This document shows, in pieces, positions 24,631 to 33,983 of a stretch of DNA of 47,191 bases; the first letter of the stretch is position 1; every line of letters begins with the position of its first letter. The position numbers were made by a program, and so were the translations under genes. The DNA comes from Prauserella flavalba. GTDB lineage: Bacteria; Actinomycetota; Actinomycetes; Mycobacteriales; Pseudonocardiaceae. The DNA lies in the NCBI RefSeq assembly GCF_003202235.1, contig NZ_MASU01000036.1:1-47191 (forward strand), read 5' to 3'. The notes under the pieces were generated by a model. The model did no database searches, was not told where the DNA came from, and was given only the letters and a program-made list of their open reading frames with translations.

Positions 24631-25397
24631 CCGGCCACCAGCCCACCGTCGACCACGATCGCCTGGCCGGTGAGGTACGCCGATGCGGGCGAGACCAGCA
24701 GGAGCAACGCGCCGTCCAGGTCTTCCGGCACCCCCCACCGCCGGGCGGCGATCCGGCGCATCGCGCGCCGGTGGAACCTCGGATCCTCGCGCAGGTGCGT
24801 GACCATGTCGGTGTCCACCCAGCCGGGGCACAGCGCGTTGACCGTGACGCCGCTCGATGCCCATTCCACGGCGAGCGAGCGGGTCAGGCCGAGCACGCCG
24901 GACTTGGACGCGACATACGGTGCCGCATACGGCTCGCCGACCAGGCCGAGCGCGCTGGCCACCGTCACGATCCGGCCCCAGCCGCGGGCGAGCATCCCGG
25001 GCGCGAGGCACCGGGTCAGCGTGAACACGCTGCGCAGGTTCACCGCCAGCACGTCGTCCCAGTCCGTTGTGGACATTTCTACCGCTGGTGCGGTCCTGGA
25101 CAGTCCAGCGTTGTTCACCAGGATGTCCGCGCCGCCCCAGCGCTGCTCGATCCGCTCGGCAAGTCGCTCACCGGCGTCGGGTTCACCCAGATCCGTGGGC
25201 AGCACGATGGTGTCGTTGCGCAGCGTGGCCGCTACCTCGTCCAGCCGGGCCTCGTCCCGCGCGACGAGCGCCACGCTCGCACCTGCCGCGTCGAGCACCT
25301 GGGCGGCTCGCGCGCCGATTCCCCGGCTCGCGCCGGTGATCACGGCGCGGCGCCCGTCGAGGGCGAACAGTTCCGCCGGGCTCGCCGCCGCGGTCAC
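24624..25397 (-). CDS. SDR-family oxidoreductase (BadH/FabG-like)
   Basis: 257 residues from GTG 25397, which overlaps the TetR stop (GTGA). Cofactor motif TGASRGIG (21-28), NNAG at 95-98, Ser148, Tyr161 and Lys165 (YVASK), and a C-terminal TGQAIVVDGGLVAGW typical of FabG-like SDRs. In this context it may oxidise a hydroxyacyl-CoA, as BadH does in cyclohexanecarboxylate degradation; that role is inference from neighbours (acyl-CoA ligase, dehydrogenase, hydratase, BadI-like crotonase). Confidence 0.85.
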   Translation of the reverse strand: MTAAASPAELFALDGRRAVITGASRGIGARAAQVLDAAGASVALVARDEARLDEVAATLRNDTIVLPTDLGEPDAGERLAERIEQRWGGADILVNNAGLSRTAPAVEMSTTDWDDVLAVNLRSVFTLTRCLAPGMLARGWGRIVTVASALGLVGEPYAAPYVASKSGVLGLTRSLAVEWASSGVTVNALCPGWVDTDMVTHLREDPRFHRRAMRRIAARRWGVPEDLDGALLLLVSPASAYLTGQAIVVDGGLVAGW

Positions 25398-26038
25398 GTC
25401 GCCGCCCCGGGCGACATGAACAGCCGGAGCAGGCTGTCGACCACGGCCTGGGACATCTGGCTGAAGTCCTTCTTCCGCGTCGGCCGGAGCCACACCGGTA
25501 CGTAGTTCATGCCGCCGTACAGGTTGTGAATCGCGGCGGCCTCATCGTCCACATGGAACTCACCGTTCTTGACGCCCTCGCGCACCACGGAACGGAAAAT
25601 CGAGTAGTGCTCGCGCTGAAGCTCCCGGATACGCTCCCGGTACGCCTCCGGCCAGTCCAGCGGTTGCCGGAACAGTGAGGCCATGTGCGGGGACCGGTGC
25701 ACAATCGTGTCCAGTTGATACTTGATGAGCGCGATCAGCCGGTCGCGCGCCGGTACCGACCGGTCGGCGGCGATGGCCCGCAATTTCCCGTTGACCTCGG
25801 TCCCGACCGCCTCCATGCACGCCATGACCAGCGTTTCCTTGCTCGGAAAGTAGTGGTACAGCGTGGCTTTGCTGAGGTCGATCCGTTCGGCGATCTCGTC
25901 GAGGTTGGTGTCGTGGTAGCCACGTTCGGCCAGCACTTCGGAGGCGGCGGCGAGAATGTCGGCCACCTTGCGGTCGCGGCGACGGGCCACCCGATTCGAT
26001 TTCGGCGGTGAGCCCGTGTCCGATGCCGGCACTGGCAC
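25394..26038 (-). CDS. TetR-family regulator of the catabolic cluster
   Basis: 214 residues from GTG 26038, chosen because AAGGAGG lies 6 nt upstream; the frame is open a further 28 codons. HTH: ILAAASEVLAERGYHDTNLD, EIAERIDLSKATLYHYFPSK and ETLVMACMEAVG. The C-terminal half, including SLFRQPLDWPEAYRERIREL and MNYVPVWLRPTRKKDFSQMS, resembles KstR2-type TetR ligand domains that sense acyl-CoA intermediates (inference). It sits within the leftward operon between the acyl-CoA dehydrogenase and SDR genes. Confidence 0.85.
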   Translation of the reverse strand: MPVPASDTGSPPKSNRVARRRDRKVADILAAASEVLAERGYHDTNLDEIAERIDLSKATLYHYFPSKETLVMACMEAVGTEVNGKLRAIAADRSVPARDRLIALIKYQLDTIVHRSPHMASLFRQPLDWPEAYRERIRELQREHYSIFRSVVREGVKNGEFHVDDEAAAIHNLYGGMNYVPVWLRPTRKKDFSQMSQAVVDSLLRLFMSPGAAT

Positions 26039-26094
26039 TGCTGTCCTCCTTGTCCGCGCTGTCCGGTATCGGAGCGCGCCACGTCCGGTCGTGA

Positions 26095-27282
26095 TCACGA
26101 CAACCCCGCAGTCGTACTCCATGACCGATGCTGCCGCAATTGTCCGGCGATAATCTTTCGCTGGATCTCGCTCGTCCCGCCACCGATGGTGAACAATCGG
26201 GCATCCCGGTACAGGCGCTCGACTTCGAACTCCCTGGTGTAGCCGTAGCCGCCGTGCACCTGCACAGCGAGGTCGACCACCGAGTTGGCCAGCCGACCGC
26301 CCGTTAGCTTACCAATCGAGCCATCGAGAACCGCGGGCCGCTCCGCGTCCACGAGGTCGGCGATATGCCGGTAGAGCAACCGGCACTCCAGCAGCGCGGA
26401 CGCCATGTCCGCGAGCATCGCCTGCACCGTGCCGAGCTGGTCGAGCCGGCCGCCGAACGCGGTCCGGCTGGCCGCGTACGCCGAGCTGAGATCGAGCGCC
26501 CTGGCGGACATTCCCGCGGCGATGGCGGGCACCGCGAGACGCTCGTAGTTCAGCACGTCCATCGCCAGGGCCCAGCCCTGCCCGACGCCCGCGATCCGGT
26601 GGTCGTCGGGCACGCGGACGTCGTCGAGCACGAGTTCGCACGTCGGGGACGAGCGCAGGCCCATCTTGTCCAGGGTGCGGGCCACCGTGATGCCGGGGGT
26701 GTCCATCGGCAGCACGAACGCCGTCAACGTGCCATCGATCCCGGTGCCGCCGGAGCGGCAGAGCAGCAGCAGTGCGTCGGCGATCGCCGCGTTGGTGATG
26801 AACATCTTGCGGCCGTTGATGCGCCACCCGTCCGCGGTGCGCTCGGCCTTCGTGGTGATCGCGGCGACGTCCGACCCGGCATGCGGTTCGGTGACCGCCC
26901 AGGAGCCGAGTATGCGGCCCTCGGCGATCGGCCCGAGCCATCGCTGCCGCTGTTCAGGCGCACCGTGCCGGGCGACCGCGCGGGCGAGCAGGTAGGTCGG
27001 CATCGTGGACATGGCGAGCCCGGCGTTGCCGTAGGCCAACGCCTCGATTCCCTCATGCATCGCAACGGAGTTCGGCCCGGTGCCGCCGTACTCCTCGCCG
27101 ATCACCGCGCCGTACAGGCCGATGCGGCCGACTCCGAGCAGCAGTTCCCTGATGAGGTCCAGGTCCGGCGGATGGCGGTCGAGTTCGTCGGCCACCGGGA
27201 TGACCCGCTTGGCAGTGAAATCGCGGATCGCCTCGCCGAACGGCGAAACCCGTTGGGCCGGCGACGAACCAGGTGCGGTCAT
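26095..27282 (-). CDS. Acyl-CoA dehydrogenase
   Basis: 395 residues from ATG 27282, overlapping the DUF35 stop (ATGA). FAD-binding and substrate motifs: [60 protein letters not shown] and [18 protein letters not shown]. The medium-chain-type catalytic Glu (IYEGT) is replaced by GGG. The Glu in LNYERL is in the position used by isovaleryl-CoA-type dehydrogenases, suggesting that class of base. Single, full-length subunit, so not the two-part ChsE1-ChsE2 type. It introduces a double bond ahead of hydration by a crotonase. Confidence 0.9.
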   Translation of the reverse strand: MTAPGSSPAQRVSPFGEAIRDFTAKRVIPVADELDRHPPDLDLIRELLLGVGRIGLYGAVIGEEYGGTGPNSVAMHEGIEALAYGNAGLAMSTMPTYLLARAVARHGAPEQRQRWLGPIAEGRILGSWAVTEPHAGSDVAAITTKAERTADGWRINGRKMFITNAAIADALLLLCRSGGTGIDGTLTAFVLPMDTPGITVARTLDKMGLRSSPTCELVLDDVRVPDDHRIAGVGQGWALAMDVLNYERLAVPAIAAGMSARALDLSSAYAASRTAFGGRLDQLGTVQAMLADMASALLECRLLYRHIADLVDAERPAVLDGSIGKLTGGRLANSVVDLAVQVHGGYGYTREFEVERLYRDARLFTIGGGTSEIQRKIIAGQLRQHRSWSTTAGLS

Positions 27283-27689
27283 CGGTCCTCCGTGCGGAAG
27301 CGCAGTTCGACCCAGCCGTCGTGATCGACGAACATCCCGGTGACGCGCGTGCCGATGGCGGGCGTGCCGGCCAGTCGCGCGACGATCCGAGCGCCCGCGT
27401 CCAGGTCGACCGTGGCGATCGGGTAGGGCACCTCGCCAGCGAACGCGGGGTCGAACGTGCGGTGCACGACGATGAACGAGTAGACGGTGCCGGTCGCCGG
27501 GACCTCCACCCAGTCCGAACCGGGGTGCGCGCAGTACGGGCAGGCCGGCGTCGGCGGGAAGCGGCGGCGCGCGCAGCCCCGGCATTCCTGCACCCGAAGC
27601 CGGTGCTGGCGCAGCGCCGCCCAGTAGGGGGCGCTGTCCTCGTCGGGAGCCGGTGCGATCGGCGGTGTGGTGACGGGTTCGGCGGTCAT
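27279..27689 (-). CDS. DUF35 (zinc ribbon plus OB-fold) acyl-CoA-associated protein
   Basis: About 136 residues. Start set at ATG 27689 because GAGGAAAGG lies 6 nt upstream; an ATG two codons earlier (27695) touches the ribosome-binding site. A rubredoxin-like zinc ribbon, [20 protein letters not shown], precedes an OB-fold with [20 protein letters not shown] and [22 protein letters not shown]35 proteins partner with thiolase-like lipid-transfer proteins or MaoC hydratases, as in the Ltp2-ChsH2 retro-aldolase of steroid side-chain degradation. A thiolase of that kind is at 29150. Confidence 0.88.
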   Translation of the reverse strand: MTAEPVTTPPIAPAPDEDSAPYWAALRQHRLRVQECRGCARRRFPPTPACPYCAHPGSDWVEVPATGTVYSFIVVHRTFDPAFAGEVPYPIATVDLDAGARIVARLAGTPAIGTRVTGMFVDHDGWVELRFRTEDR

Positions 27690-27713
27690 CGCCATCCTTT
27701 CCTCAGCCGTTGC

Positions 27714-28532
27714 TCAGCGTCCGGTGAAATTCGGCCGGCGTTTCTCCGCGAATGCCAGCAATCCCTCGTGGGCGTCGTCGCTGGTCACGCAGTACCGGGC
27801 GGTTGTCTCCCGTTCCAGCCGAAGCCCGGCGGCGATCCCGGTGCCGTCCCAGAACGCCGCGTTGAGCACCTGCTTGGCGTTGGCGACGGCCAGTGGCGAC
27901 TTCTTCGCGACGTCGGTGGCGAACTCGATGCCGGCCGGGATCAGTTCGTCGTCCGCGACCACCCTGGAGACCAGGCCCCAGTCCGCCGCCTCCTCTGGGG
28001 CGAGCATGCGGCCGGAGAAGATCAGCTCACGGGCCCGCGCCGGTCCGACCGCCCTCGGCAGCAGGGTGAGCACGCCGCCCCCGCCCATCTGCCCGAACGG
28101 AAGGTGCGCGTCCCCGATGCGGGCGGATGCCGAGGCGATGGCGAGGTCGCAGGACAGTATCAGTTCGATGCCGCCGGCGACGGCGACCCCGTTGACCAGC
28201 GCGACAAACGGCTTGGGGTACTCGGAGATGCGGGCGAACACCCCGTGCAGGTCGGCCAAGAACCGCGGGAAGTCGCGCGGATCCCGTTGCAGGGCCTGAT
28301 ATTTCTTCATGTCGCCGCCCGCCGAGAACGCGCGGCCCGCCCCGGTGACGGCGACGACCCTGACCCGCTCATCGGCGGCGAGTTGGTCGAAGACGGTGCC
28401 CAGCCGCAGCCCGGTGTCCCAGTCGATCGGGTTCATGTCCTGCGGCCGGTTCAGGGTGACCAGGCCGAGTTGGGCGGCTCCGCCCAAGAGGTCGATCCGG
28501 TCGACGATGATGGTGTCGTCCTTGTCGGACAT
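27714..28532 (-). CDS. Enoyl-CoA hydratase/isomerase (crotonase)
   Basis: 272 residues from ATG 28532, sharing one base with the thioesterase stop (TGATG). Oxyanion-hole segments AFSAGGDMKKY and NGVAVAGGIELILSCDLAIA are clear. The region that usually holds the first catalytic Glu reads DAHLPFGQMGGGGVL, so classical hydratase catalysis is uncertain and isomerase or hydrolase activity is possible. C-terminus LLAFAEKRRPNFTGR is typical of actinobacterial EchA paralogues. A longer frame to 28703 overlaps the thioesterase gene and is rejected. Confidence 0.85.
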   Translation of the reverse strand: MSDKDDTIIVDRIDLLGGAAQLGLVTLNRPQDMNPIDWDTGLRLGTVFDQLAADERVRVVAVTGAGRAFSAGGDMKKYQALQRDPRDFPRFLADLHGVFARISEYPKPFVALVNGVAVAGGIELILSCDLAIASASARIGDAHLPFGQMGGGGVLTLLPRAVGPARARELIFSGRMLAPEEAADWGLVSRVVADDELIPAGIEFATDVAKKSPLAVANAKQVLNAAFWDGTGIAAGLRLERETTARYCVTSDDAHEGLLAFAEKRRPNFTGR

Positions 28533-29032
28533 CAGTCGGTTCCTCGCAATCCGGGCAACTCGTTGGGGCTCGGTGATCGATGGGGGGCAGCGGGATCGGT
28601 CAGCGGCGCGGCGGCCAAGGCCGTCCGCAGCCAGTCCGGCAGTGGTCGCGCCTGGATTCCGCCCGGAGATCGGGGGTCGCCGAAGCTGGACCAGACGTGC
28701 CACGAACTCGCCTCGACGGCGACGGCTCCGTCGTCGATCCTGGTGACCACGGCGGTCACGGCGAAGGACGTACGACCGATCAACGAGGGATACAGCGCCA
28801 GCGCGATCTCGTCGTCGACCGTCAGTGGCCGCGAGTAACGCGCCGCCGACGCCACTGAAGGGCAGCCGCTGCCCGACCGCAGCATCTCACTCAGCGGATG
28901 CCCGGTCGCCTTCCACCAGCCGGTGAGCAGTTCCTCAAGCCAGCGGTACGGCGCGGCGAAGTACAGGATGCCGGCGGCGTCCACATCGCCCATCGTGACC
29001 CTCCGCCGGGAACTGGCGAGCGGTCCGCCCAT
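28532..29032 (-). CDS. YbgC/4HBT-type acyl-CoA thioesterase
   Basis: 166 residues from ATG 29032 (GGAG about 6 nt upstream); a GTG at 29044 is the alternative and could be leaderless, with TTAGGC just upstream. The hotdog signature RRRVTMGDVDAAGILYFAAP contains the catalytic Asp of 4-hydroxybenzoyl-CoA-thioesterase relatives, followed by RWLEELLTGW and later TSFAVTAVVTRIDDGAVAVE. First gene of the leftward catabolic operon; may release CoA from a dead-end or product thioester. Confidence 0.82.
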   Translation of the reverse strand: MGGPLASSRRRVTMGDVDAAGILYFAAPYRWLEELLTGWWKATGHPLSEMLRSGSGCPSVASAARYSRPLTVDDEIALALYPSLIGRTSFAVTAVVTRIDDGAVAVEASSWHVWSSFGDPRSPGGIQARPLPDWLRTALAAAPLTDPAAPHRSPSPNELPGLRGTD

Positions 29033-29102
29033 GGTGGTCTCCACGCGCAGAGCCTAACACTGAGTTGGAACCCGACCACAAGAACGAAATTCGACGTACA
29101 AG

Positions 29103-29131
29103 TTGACACTTTTCGCAACGGCTACTTATCC
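29103..29131 (+). promoter_or_regulatory. Sigma70-type promoter of the rightward catabolic operon
   Basis: TTGACA (29103-29108), 17-nt spacer, TTATCC (29126-29131), then GCAGGAGG and the thiolase ATG at 29150. The 117-nt gap also carries the start of the leftward operon. A weak dyad CGAAATTCG lies at 29084-29092; a TetR operator here is plausible but not clear. Confidence 0.6.
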
Positions 29132-29149
29132 TCCCTGGCAGGAGGTGCG

Positions 29150-30298
29150 ATGAGAGCGACCGCGATAGCCGGTGTTGCCTACACCGAGCTCAGCAAGAAG
29201 TCGGGCCGGACGGTGCTTGACCTGGCGACCGAGGCGACCCGGGGTGCCGCCGCGGATGCCGGAGTTCCGCTGTCCGATGTGGATGGCGTGGTGAGCTTCA
29301 GTGTCCTCGACGACTCGGTGTCCAGCGAGGCCGTCGCCACCACCCTCGCCCTGCCGGGACTGCGCTTCGTCATGGACTTTCAGCAGGGCGGGCAGTCGCC
29401 GTGCTTCATGGTCCAGCAGGCGGCGATGGCGGTCAGCCTCGGTTATGCGGAGAACGTCCTGGTGTTCCGCGCGCTCAACGGGCGTTCCGGTGTGCGCGTG
29501 GGCAGCACATCGTTCGCCGGTGGCGGCGGCCAGTACCGGTACCCGATCGGCTACAACGCCTACCTGATGTACATCGCCATGTGGGCGCGCCGGTACATGC
29601 ACGAGACCGGTGCGACGGCGGAGGATCTCGCCGCCGTGGCGATCGCGCAGCGCGACTACGCGATGCGCAACACGCGAGCGGTGGTCCGTAAGCCGCTCGA
29701 CCTCCAGTCCTATCTGGACTCGCCGATGGTCGCCGATCCGTTCCGGGTGGCCGACTGCACGAGTGAAGTGGACGGCGCCTGCGCGGTGCTGGTGACCTCG
29801 CTCGAACGGGCCCGCGATCTGCGGCAGCGGCCGGCCGTCATCGCCTCGGCGGCCTACCGGGCCGGCGCGCGGCCCGGCCTGGACATCGGCGACCAGCTCC
29901 TGTACGACGACTACACCCGCAACTTCACCGGCCTGCTGCGCGACGAGCTGTTCGGCCGCGCCGGCATCGGCCCGGCGGATGTCGACTTCGCCGAGATCTA
30001 CGACTGTTTCACCAGTACAGTCCTCTTCGGACTCGAAGGGCTCGGATTCTGCGAGCGCGGGGAGGCGGGCGCGTTCGTCCGGTCCGGCGCGACCGCCCAG
30101 CACGGGCAGCTGCCGGTCAACACGAACGGCGGCCTGCTGGCCGAGGGATACCTGCACGGCATGAACACCGTCGCCGAGGCGGTGCTGCAGATCCAGGGCA
30201 GGGGCGGTGACCGGCAGGTGCCGAGGCATGACGTCGGCGTGGTCACGTCGGGAGCCCTGGTTGACGGTTCGGCGCTGGTCCTGACCTCGGATCGCTGA
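29150..30298 (+). CDS. Thiolase-fold lipid-transfer protein (SCP-x/Ltp type)
   Basis: 382 residues from ATG 29150, GGAGG 4-5 nt upstream. MRATAIAGVAYTELSKKSGR, then LDLATEATRGAAADAGVPLS and DVDGVVSF match the thiolase-like Ltp family. The canonical thiolase nucleophile motif (CxSG) is absent: the region reads QQGGQSPCFMVQQAAMAVSL. The C-terminal part has FAEIYDCFTSTVLFGLEGLG and LPVNTNGGLLAEGYLHGMNT. This pattern is shared with Ltp2-type retro-aldolases, which act with a DUF35 partner (here encoded at 27279). It probably cleaves a beta-hydroxy- or beta-keto-acyl-CoA. Confidence 0.85.
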   Translation: MRATAIAGVAYTELSKKSGRTVLDLATEATRGAAADAGVPLSDVDGVVSFSVLDDSVSSEAVATTLALPGLRFVMDFQQGGQSPCFMVQQAAMAVSLGYAENVLVFRALNGRSGVRVGSTSFAGGGGQYRYPIGYNAYLMYIAMWARRYMHETGATAEDLAAVAIAQRDYAMRNTRAVVRKPLDLQSYLDSPMVADPFRVADCTSEVDGACAVLVTSLERARDLRQRPAVIASAAYRAGARPGLDIGDQLLYDDYTRNFTGLLRDELFGRAGIGPADVDFAEIYDCFTSTVLFGLEGLGFCERGEAGAFVRSGATAQHGQLPVNTNGGLLAEGYLHGMNTVAEAVLQIQGRGGDRQVPRHDVGVVTSGALVDGSALVLTSDR

Positions 30299-30311
30299 CG
30301 GAAGGAACCCG

Positions 30312-31346
30312 ATGAGCGTGTTGTCCAATCGGCTCACCGAGCTGTTGGGAATCGAGTACCCGATCATCCAGGAGGGCATGGGGCCCTACCAGACTGATCG
30401 GATCGCGGCCGCGGTGTCCGCGGCCGGTGGGCTGGGCACCGTGAGCATGCCGGGGATGACCAAGGACCCGGCGGCCGGCGCGAAACTGCTGAGGGAACAC
30501 ATCGACCGTGTCGCGTCGCTGACGGACCGGCCGTTCGCGGTGAATGTCCCGGTCGGGCGGGACAGCACGAACCGCGTGCTTCCGGTCAGTGAGGCCTACA
30601 TCCGTGCCGTCGTACAGGCGCGGGCGAGCGATTCCGCGCTGGCCAAGCAGTTGCGGGTGCTCACCACCAGCGCGGGCTTCCCCGGCGAGTTCCGGCCGCT
30701 GATCGCGGACAGCGGGCTGGTGCACATGCACAAGGTCGGCGCGACCGCGCATGCGCGCAAGGCGGAGGAGGCCGGCGTTGACGTGGTGATCGCGTCCGGC
30801 TACGAGATGGGTGGGCACACGCACGCCCGGCCGGTACATACGTTCGTGCTGGTGCCGAATGTCACCGAGACGGTGTCGGTGCCGGTGGTCCTGTCCGGCG
30901 GGGCGCGGGACGGCCGCACGCTCGCGGCGGCGCTGGCGCTCGGTGCGAGCGGGGTCGCGATGGGCACCCGGTTCATCGCGACCGAGGACAACACCGACTG
31001 GCACCCCGCATACGCCGCGCGGATCATCGCGGCCGGCGAGGGAGACGACACCGTCGCGCCAGGGGTCTACGGCCCGGCGCGCGTGCTGCGCAACGGCGCC
31101 GTGGACCAACTGGAGCAGATGATCCGGACGAATGAGCTGGATACCGGCGAGATCACTAAATGGAAGGACGAGGCGCTGATCCGTGCACAGTCCACAGGGG
31201 ACGTCGACGGCGGGCTGATGGCCGCCGGCCAGGTTTCCAGCGGGATCGCGGATCTGGTCCGCATCGCCGATTTCGTGCCGAGAATCGCGCAGGACGCCGC
31301 GGCAATCCTGCGCAACCTGGCCGGAATCGCGGAGCCGGTGCCGTGA
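30312..31346 (+). CDS. Nitronate monooxygenase-family flavin oxidoreductase
   Basis: 344 residues, 13 nt after the thiolase. TIM-barrel FMN protein with LLGIEYPIIQEGMGPYQTDR, SAAGGLGTVSMPGM, EEAGVDVVIASGYEMGGHTH, VVLSGGARDGRTLAAALALG and ASGVAMGTRFIATED. The catalytic His of true nitronate monooxygenases is probably the H in EMGGHT. Actinobacterial catabolic clusters use relatives as acyl-CoA reductases or dehydrogenases (for example IpdC in steroid ring degradation), so nitroalkane oxidation should not be assumed. Confidence 0.85.
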   Translation: MSVLSNRLTELLGIEYPIIQEGMGPYQTDRIAAAVSAAGGLGTVSMPGMTKDPAAGAKLLREHIDRVASLTDRPFAVNVPVGRDSTNRVLPVSEAYIRAVVQARASDSALAKQLRVLTTSAGFPGEFRPLIADSGLVHMHKVGATAHARKAEEAGVDVVIASGYEMGGHTHARPVHTFVLVPNVTETVSVPVVLSGGARDGRTLAAALALGASGVAMGTRFIATEDNTDWHPAYAARIIAAGEGDDTVAPGVYGPARVLRNGAVDQLEQMIRTNELDTGEITKWKDEALIRAQSTGDVDGGLMAAGQVSSGIADLVRIADFVPRIAQDAAAILRNLAGIAEPVP

Positions 31347-32377
31347 CCGGGCCGGGAGGTCAACCGCGGCCCGGCGGGATCGTCCTGCTCGGTGGCGACC
31401 TGGCCACGGTGACGGATCTGACCGCGCGCGCCGAGGCCGCCGGGTTCAACTCCGTGTGGACCACCGAGTTCTACGAGCGGTCCGCGATAGTGTCGCTCGC
31501 GACCATGGCCACGGCGACGACACGGGTGACGCTTGGCAGCGCGATCGCCTACGCGGTTGGGCGTTCCCCGCTAGTGCTGGCCACCGAGGCCCGCGATCTG
31601 GACGAGCTGTCCGGCGGCCGGCTGGTATTGGGCCTCGGCACCGGCACCCGCACGATGCAGCGCGACTGGCACGGCGCCGATCCGGACGCACCCGCGCTCC
31701 GGATGGAAGAACTCGTCCCGCTGCTGCGGCGCTTCTGGGCGATGGACGAGCGGGGCATCGACCACGACGGCCGGTTCTATTCCGTGCATCTCCGGCCGAC
31801 CGCCGACATCCGGCCGCCGCTGCGGCCCGATATCCCGGTGCATCTGGCCGGTGTCAACCGCAGGATGATCCGGGCGGCCGGTGCCGTCGCCGACGGCCTC
31901 GTCGGGCATCCGGTGTTCAGCAGGAAGTACGTGGACGCGGTGGTCCGGCCGGCGCTGGAGGACGGCGCCGAACGGGCGGGCCGGCCGTCGGGCCAGGTGA
32001 CGCTCAGCGGCTATCTCATCTGCTCGGTCCACGACGACGTGTCGATCGCGCGGCAGGAAGCCAAGGCGCAGATCGCCTTCTACGCCATGGTCCGCACCTA
32101 CGCGGCGGCATTCGAACTGCTCGGCTTCGGCGCGGCCATCGCCGAGATCCGCGCGGCCTGGCAACGCAGGGACCGCGCGGCCATGATCGCGGCGGTTCCC
32201 GACGACCTGGTGGACCTCCTGGCCGTCGCGGGCCCTCCGGACGAAGTGCGGCAACGGTTCGCCACGAACTTCGCCGATGTCTACGACCACACCATGTTGT
32301 ATTCCCCGAGTTTCGGCCTTTCTGAGGAGCGATTCGCGGAAAACGTCCTGGCGACCATCGAGACGTTTGCCGGCTGA
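31343..32377 (+). CDS. LLM-class flavin-dependent oxidoreductase (paralogue of the 17859 gene)
   Basis: 344 residues from GTG 31343 overlapping the upstream TGA (GTGA). Motifs AEAAGFNSVWTTEFYERSAI, GSAIAYAVGRSPLVLATEAR, LSGGRLVLGLGTGTRTMQRD and LAGVNRRMIRAAGAVADGLV line up almost block for block with the protein at 17859. The pair are therefore close paralogues serving two nearby operons. A role as a Baeyer-Villiger-like or epoxidising flavin monooxygenase, or as an F420 enzyme, is possible. Confidence 0.85.
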   Translation: MTGPGGQPRPGGIVLLGGDLATVTDLTARAEAAGFNSVWTTEFYERSAIVSLATMATATTRVTLGSAIAYAVGRSPLVLATEARDLDELSGGRLVLGLGTGTRTMQRDWHGADPDAPALRMEELVPLLRRFWAMDERGIDHDGRFYSVHLRPTADIRPPLRPDIPVHLAGVNRRMIRAAGAVADGLVGHPVFSRKYVDAVVRPALEDGAERAGRPSGQVTLSGYLICSVHDDVSIARQEAKAQIAFYAMVRTYAAAFELLGFGAAIAEIRAAWQRRDRAAMIAAVPDDLVDLLAVAGPPDEVRQRFATNFADVYDHTMLYSPSFGLSEERFAENVLATIETFAG

Positions 32378-32461
32378 CTTTCCGTCGCCGGTCGCCAAAC
32401 ACCCAACCAACGATGGTCTTTCTTTCTCGGCCCAATGAGGTGCAGGAAAGGATCCGTTCCC

Positions 32462-33973
32462 ATGCGAATTGGCGGCAAAGGGTTGACCCTGTTGGGCATC
32501 CTCGCGCTACTGATCGGCAATGCGCTCGCCGGTTCGGCGGCGGCGACGGCCGAGCCCCCGCTCACCCGACCGCTGTCGGCGCCCTACGCCCAGTGGGATG
32601 TCTCGGTGGCGCCGTTCCAGGGCAACGCCAGGACACTTGAGGTCGATTTCAACAGCCCGCTGATGCATCGCCGGGTGACCAACCTGGTCTACCTCCCCGA
32701 CTCGTACGCGCCGGACGGAGTGCCGTCCCCGGTGCTGTACTACCTGCACGGCACCGTGTTGCAGGAACTCGACAATCCGGTGCTCGATCCGGTCACCAAG
32801 CAGGAGTCGTTGCTGTACATGGTGTCCGCCGGCGGCGGCTACCGGCAGACCCAGCTGATGGGTTTCCAGTCCCAGCTGAGCAGGGCACGATTCGTCGTGG
32901 TGGCACCGGATGCCAACCCGGCCGCGTCCTGGTGCCACAACTGCGGCTGGATCGACGGTCGGTCCCACCTGCTGCCGAACCTGCCGCCGGTGACCGGCGA
33001 GCAGGTCCCCGGAGACACCTTCCTGCACCAGGAACTCTACCCACTCATCGAGCACCTGTTCAACGTGCGCACCGACCGGGCCGGCCGGGGCGTGTCCGGA
33101 TTCTCGATGGGCGGCTACGCGGCCATGATCCAGGGTATGAAACACCCCGACGACTACGCGTTCGTCGGATCGGTCAGCGGTGTCTACGAGATCCTGACCG
33201 AGCCACGGCTGCGCGCGATCTGGGAAGCGCTCGGTTACCTGCGTGATCAGGGTTACGGCACCGGGCTCACCGAAGAGGTGTGGTGGCGCAACTATGATCC
33301 GAGCCAGCTAGCCACCAACCTGGCCGGTACCGGCACGAAGTTCCTGCTCAGTTACGGGGATGCCTGCCTGTCGCGCGCCGCTGTCGGTAACGCGGCCTAC
33401 CCGCCGCTGCGTAATCCGGCAGCGGCCTCGATCGAGTTCGTACTGAACGCCAACAACAGCCTCGGAGTGCGGGACCTGGCGGCCAAGGGCATCCCGGTTC
33501 AGGTCGTGACGCTGCCCGGCGTGCACGGCGCCAACGACCACCGGGTGTACTCCGACTACCTGGTGGCGGCGGCGAACGACACCTTCACGCACAGCGTGCC
33601 GGACCCGGCGACGTTCAGCTACCGCACGGTGAATCCCACCTTCTCGGTGTGGGGATACGACGTGTCGGTGCACCGGTCGGCCGACGAGTTCCTCAGCCTC
33701 GACAACGCGCGGCGGGACGGTACGTCGTTCACCGTAACCGGTACCGGACAGGCCGAAGGGGACACTCCCGCGACTTTCGCGCCCGGCAGCACCCATCAGG
33801 TGGTGCTCACCGCAGGCGACGGAAGCACAGTGACGCGCGCCGTGACCGCGGACGGCAGCGGCAGGCTGCCGGTGTCCGTCGACCTCGGCCCGTCGAATCT
33901 CCTTCCACAGCAGACACTCACCGACGCGCTGGCGCTGTCGTCGGCGCGCACCGTGACTGTCCGGATCGACTAA
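32462..33973 (+). CDS. Secreted alpha/beta-hydrolase (esterase-D/antigen-85-like)
   Basis: 503 residues. Signal peptide MRIGGKGLTLLGILALLIGN with a likely cleavage after the AATA near residue 30. Catalytic domain: VLYYLHGTVLQEL (oxyanion region), nucleophile elbow GFSMGGYAAM (Ser215), later DYLVAAANDTF. SWCHNCGWIDG may form a disulphide. The C-terminal region of about 130 residues (from about 370) is beta-rich, PTFSVWGYDVSVHRSADEFL onward, possibly a carbohydrate- or surface-binding add-on. As the only exported enzyme in the operon, it may hydrolyse an ester or polymer outside the cell so that the acid can be imported and activated by the ligase at 34034. Confidence 0.8.
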   Translation: MRIGGKGLTLLGILALLIGNALAGSAAATAEPPLTRPLSAPYAQWDVSVAPFQGNARTLEVDFNSPLMHRRVTNLVYLPDSYAPDGVPSPVLYYLHGTVLQELDNPVLDPVTKQESLLYMVSAGGGYRQTQLMGFQSQLSRARFVVVAPDANPAASWCHNCGWIDGRSHLLPNLPPVTGEQVPGDTFLHQELYPLIEHLFNVRTDRAGRGVSGFSMGGYAAMIQGMKHPDDYAFVGSVSGVYEILTEPRLRAIWEALGYLRDQGYGTGLTEEVWWRNYDPSQLATNLAGTGTKFLLSYGDACLSRAAVGNAAYPPLRNPAAASIEFVLNANNSLGVRDLAAKGIPVQVVTLPGVHGANDHRVYSDYLVAAANDTFTHSVPDPATFSYRTVNPTFSVWGYDVSVHRSADEFLSLDNARRDGTSFTVTGTGQAEGDTPATFAPGSTHQVVLTAGDGSTVTRAVTADGSGRLPVSVDLGPSNLLPQQTLTDALALSSARTVTVRID

Positions 33974-33983
33974 GGCGCATATT

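Noticed and set aside
33731-33745. Another GTAACC occurrence as a possible fourth chr operator
   Set aside because: It lies inside the esterase coding sequence and lacks the GGTTRC half at the right spacing.
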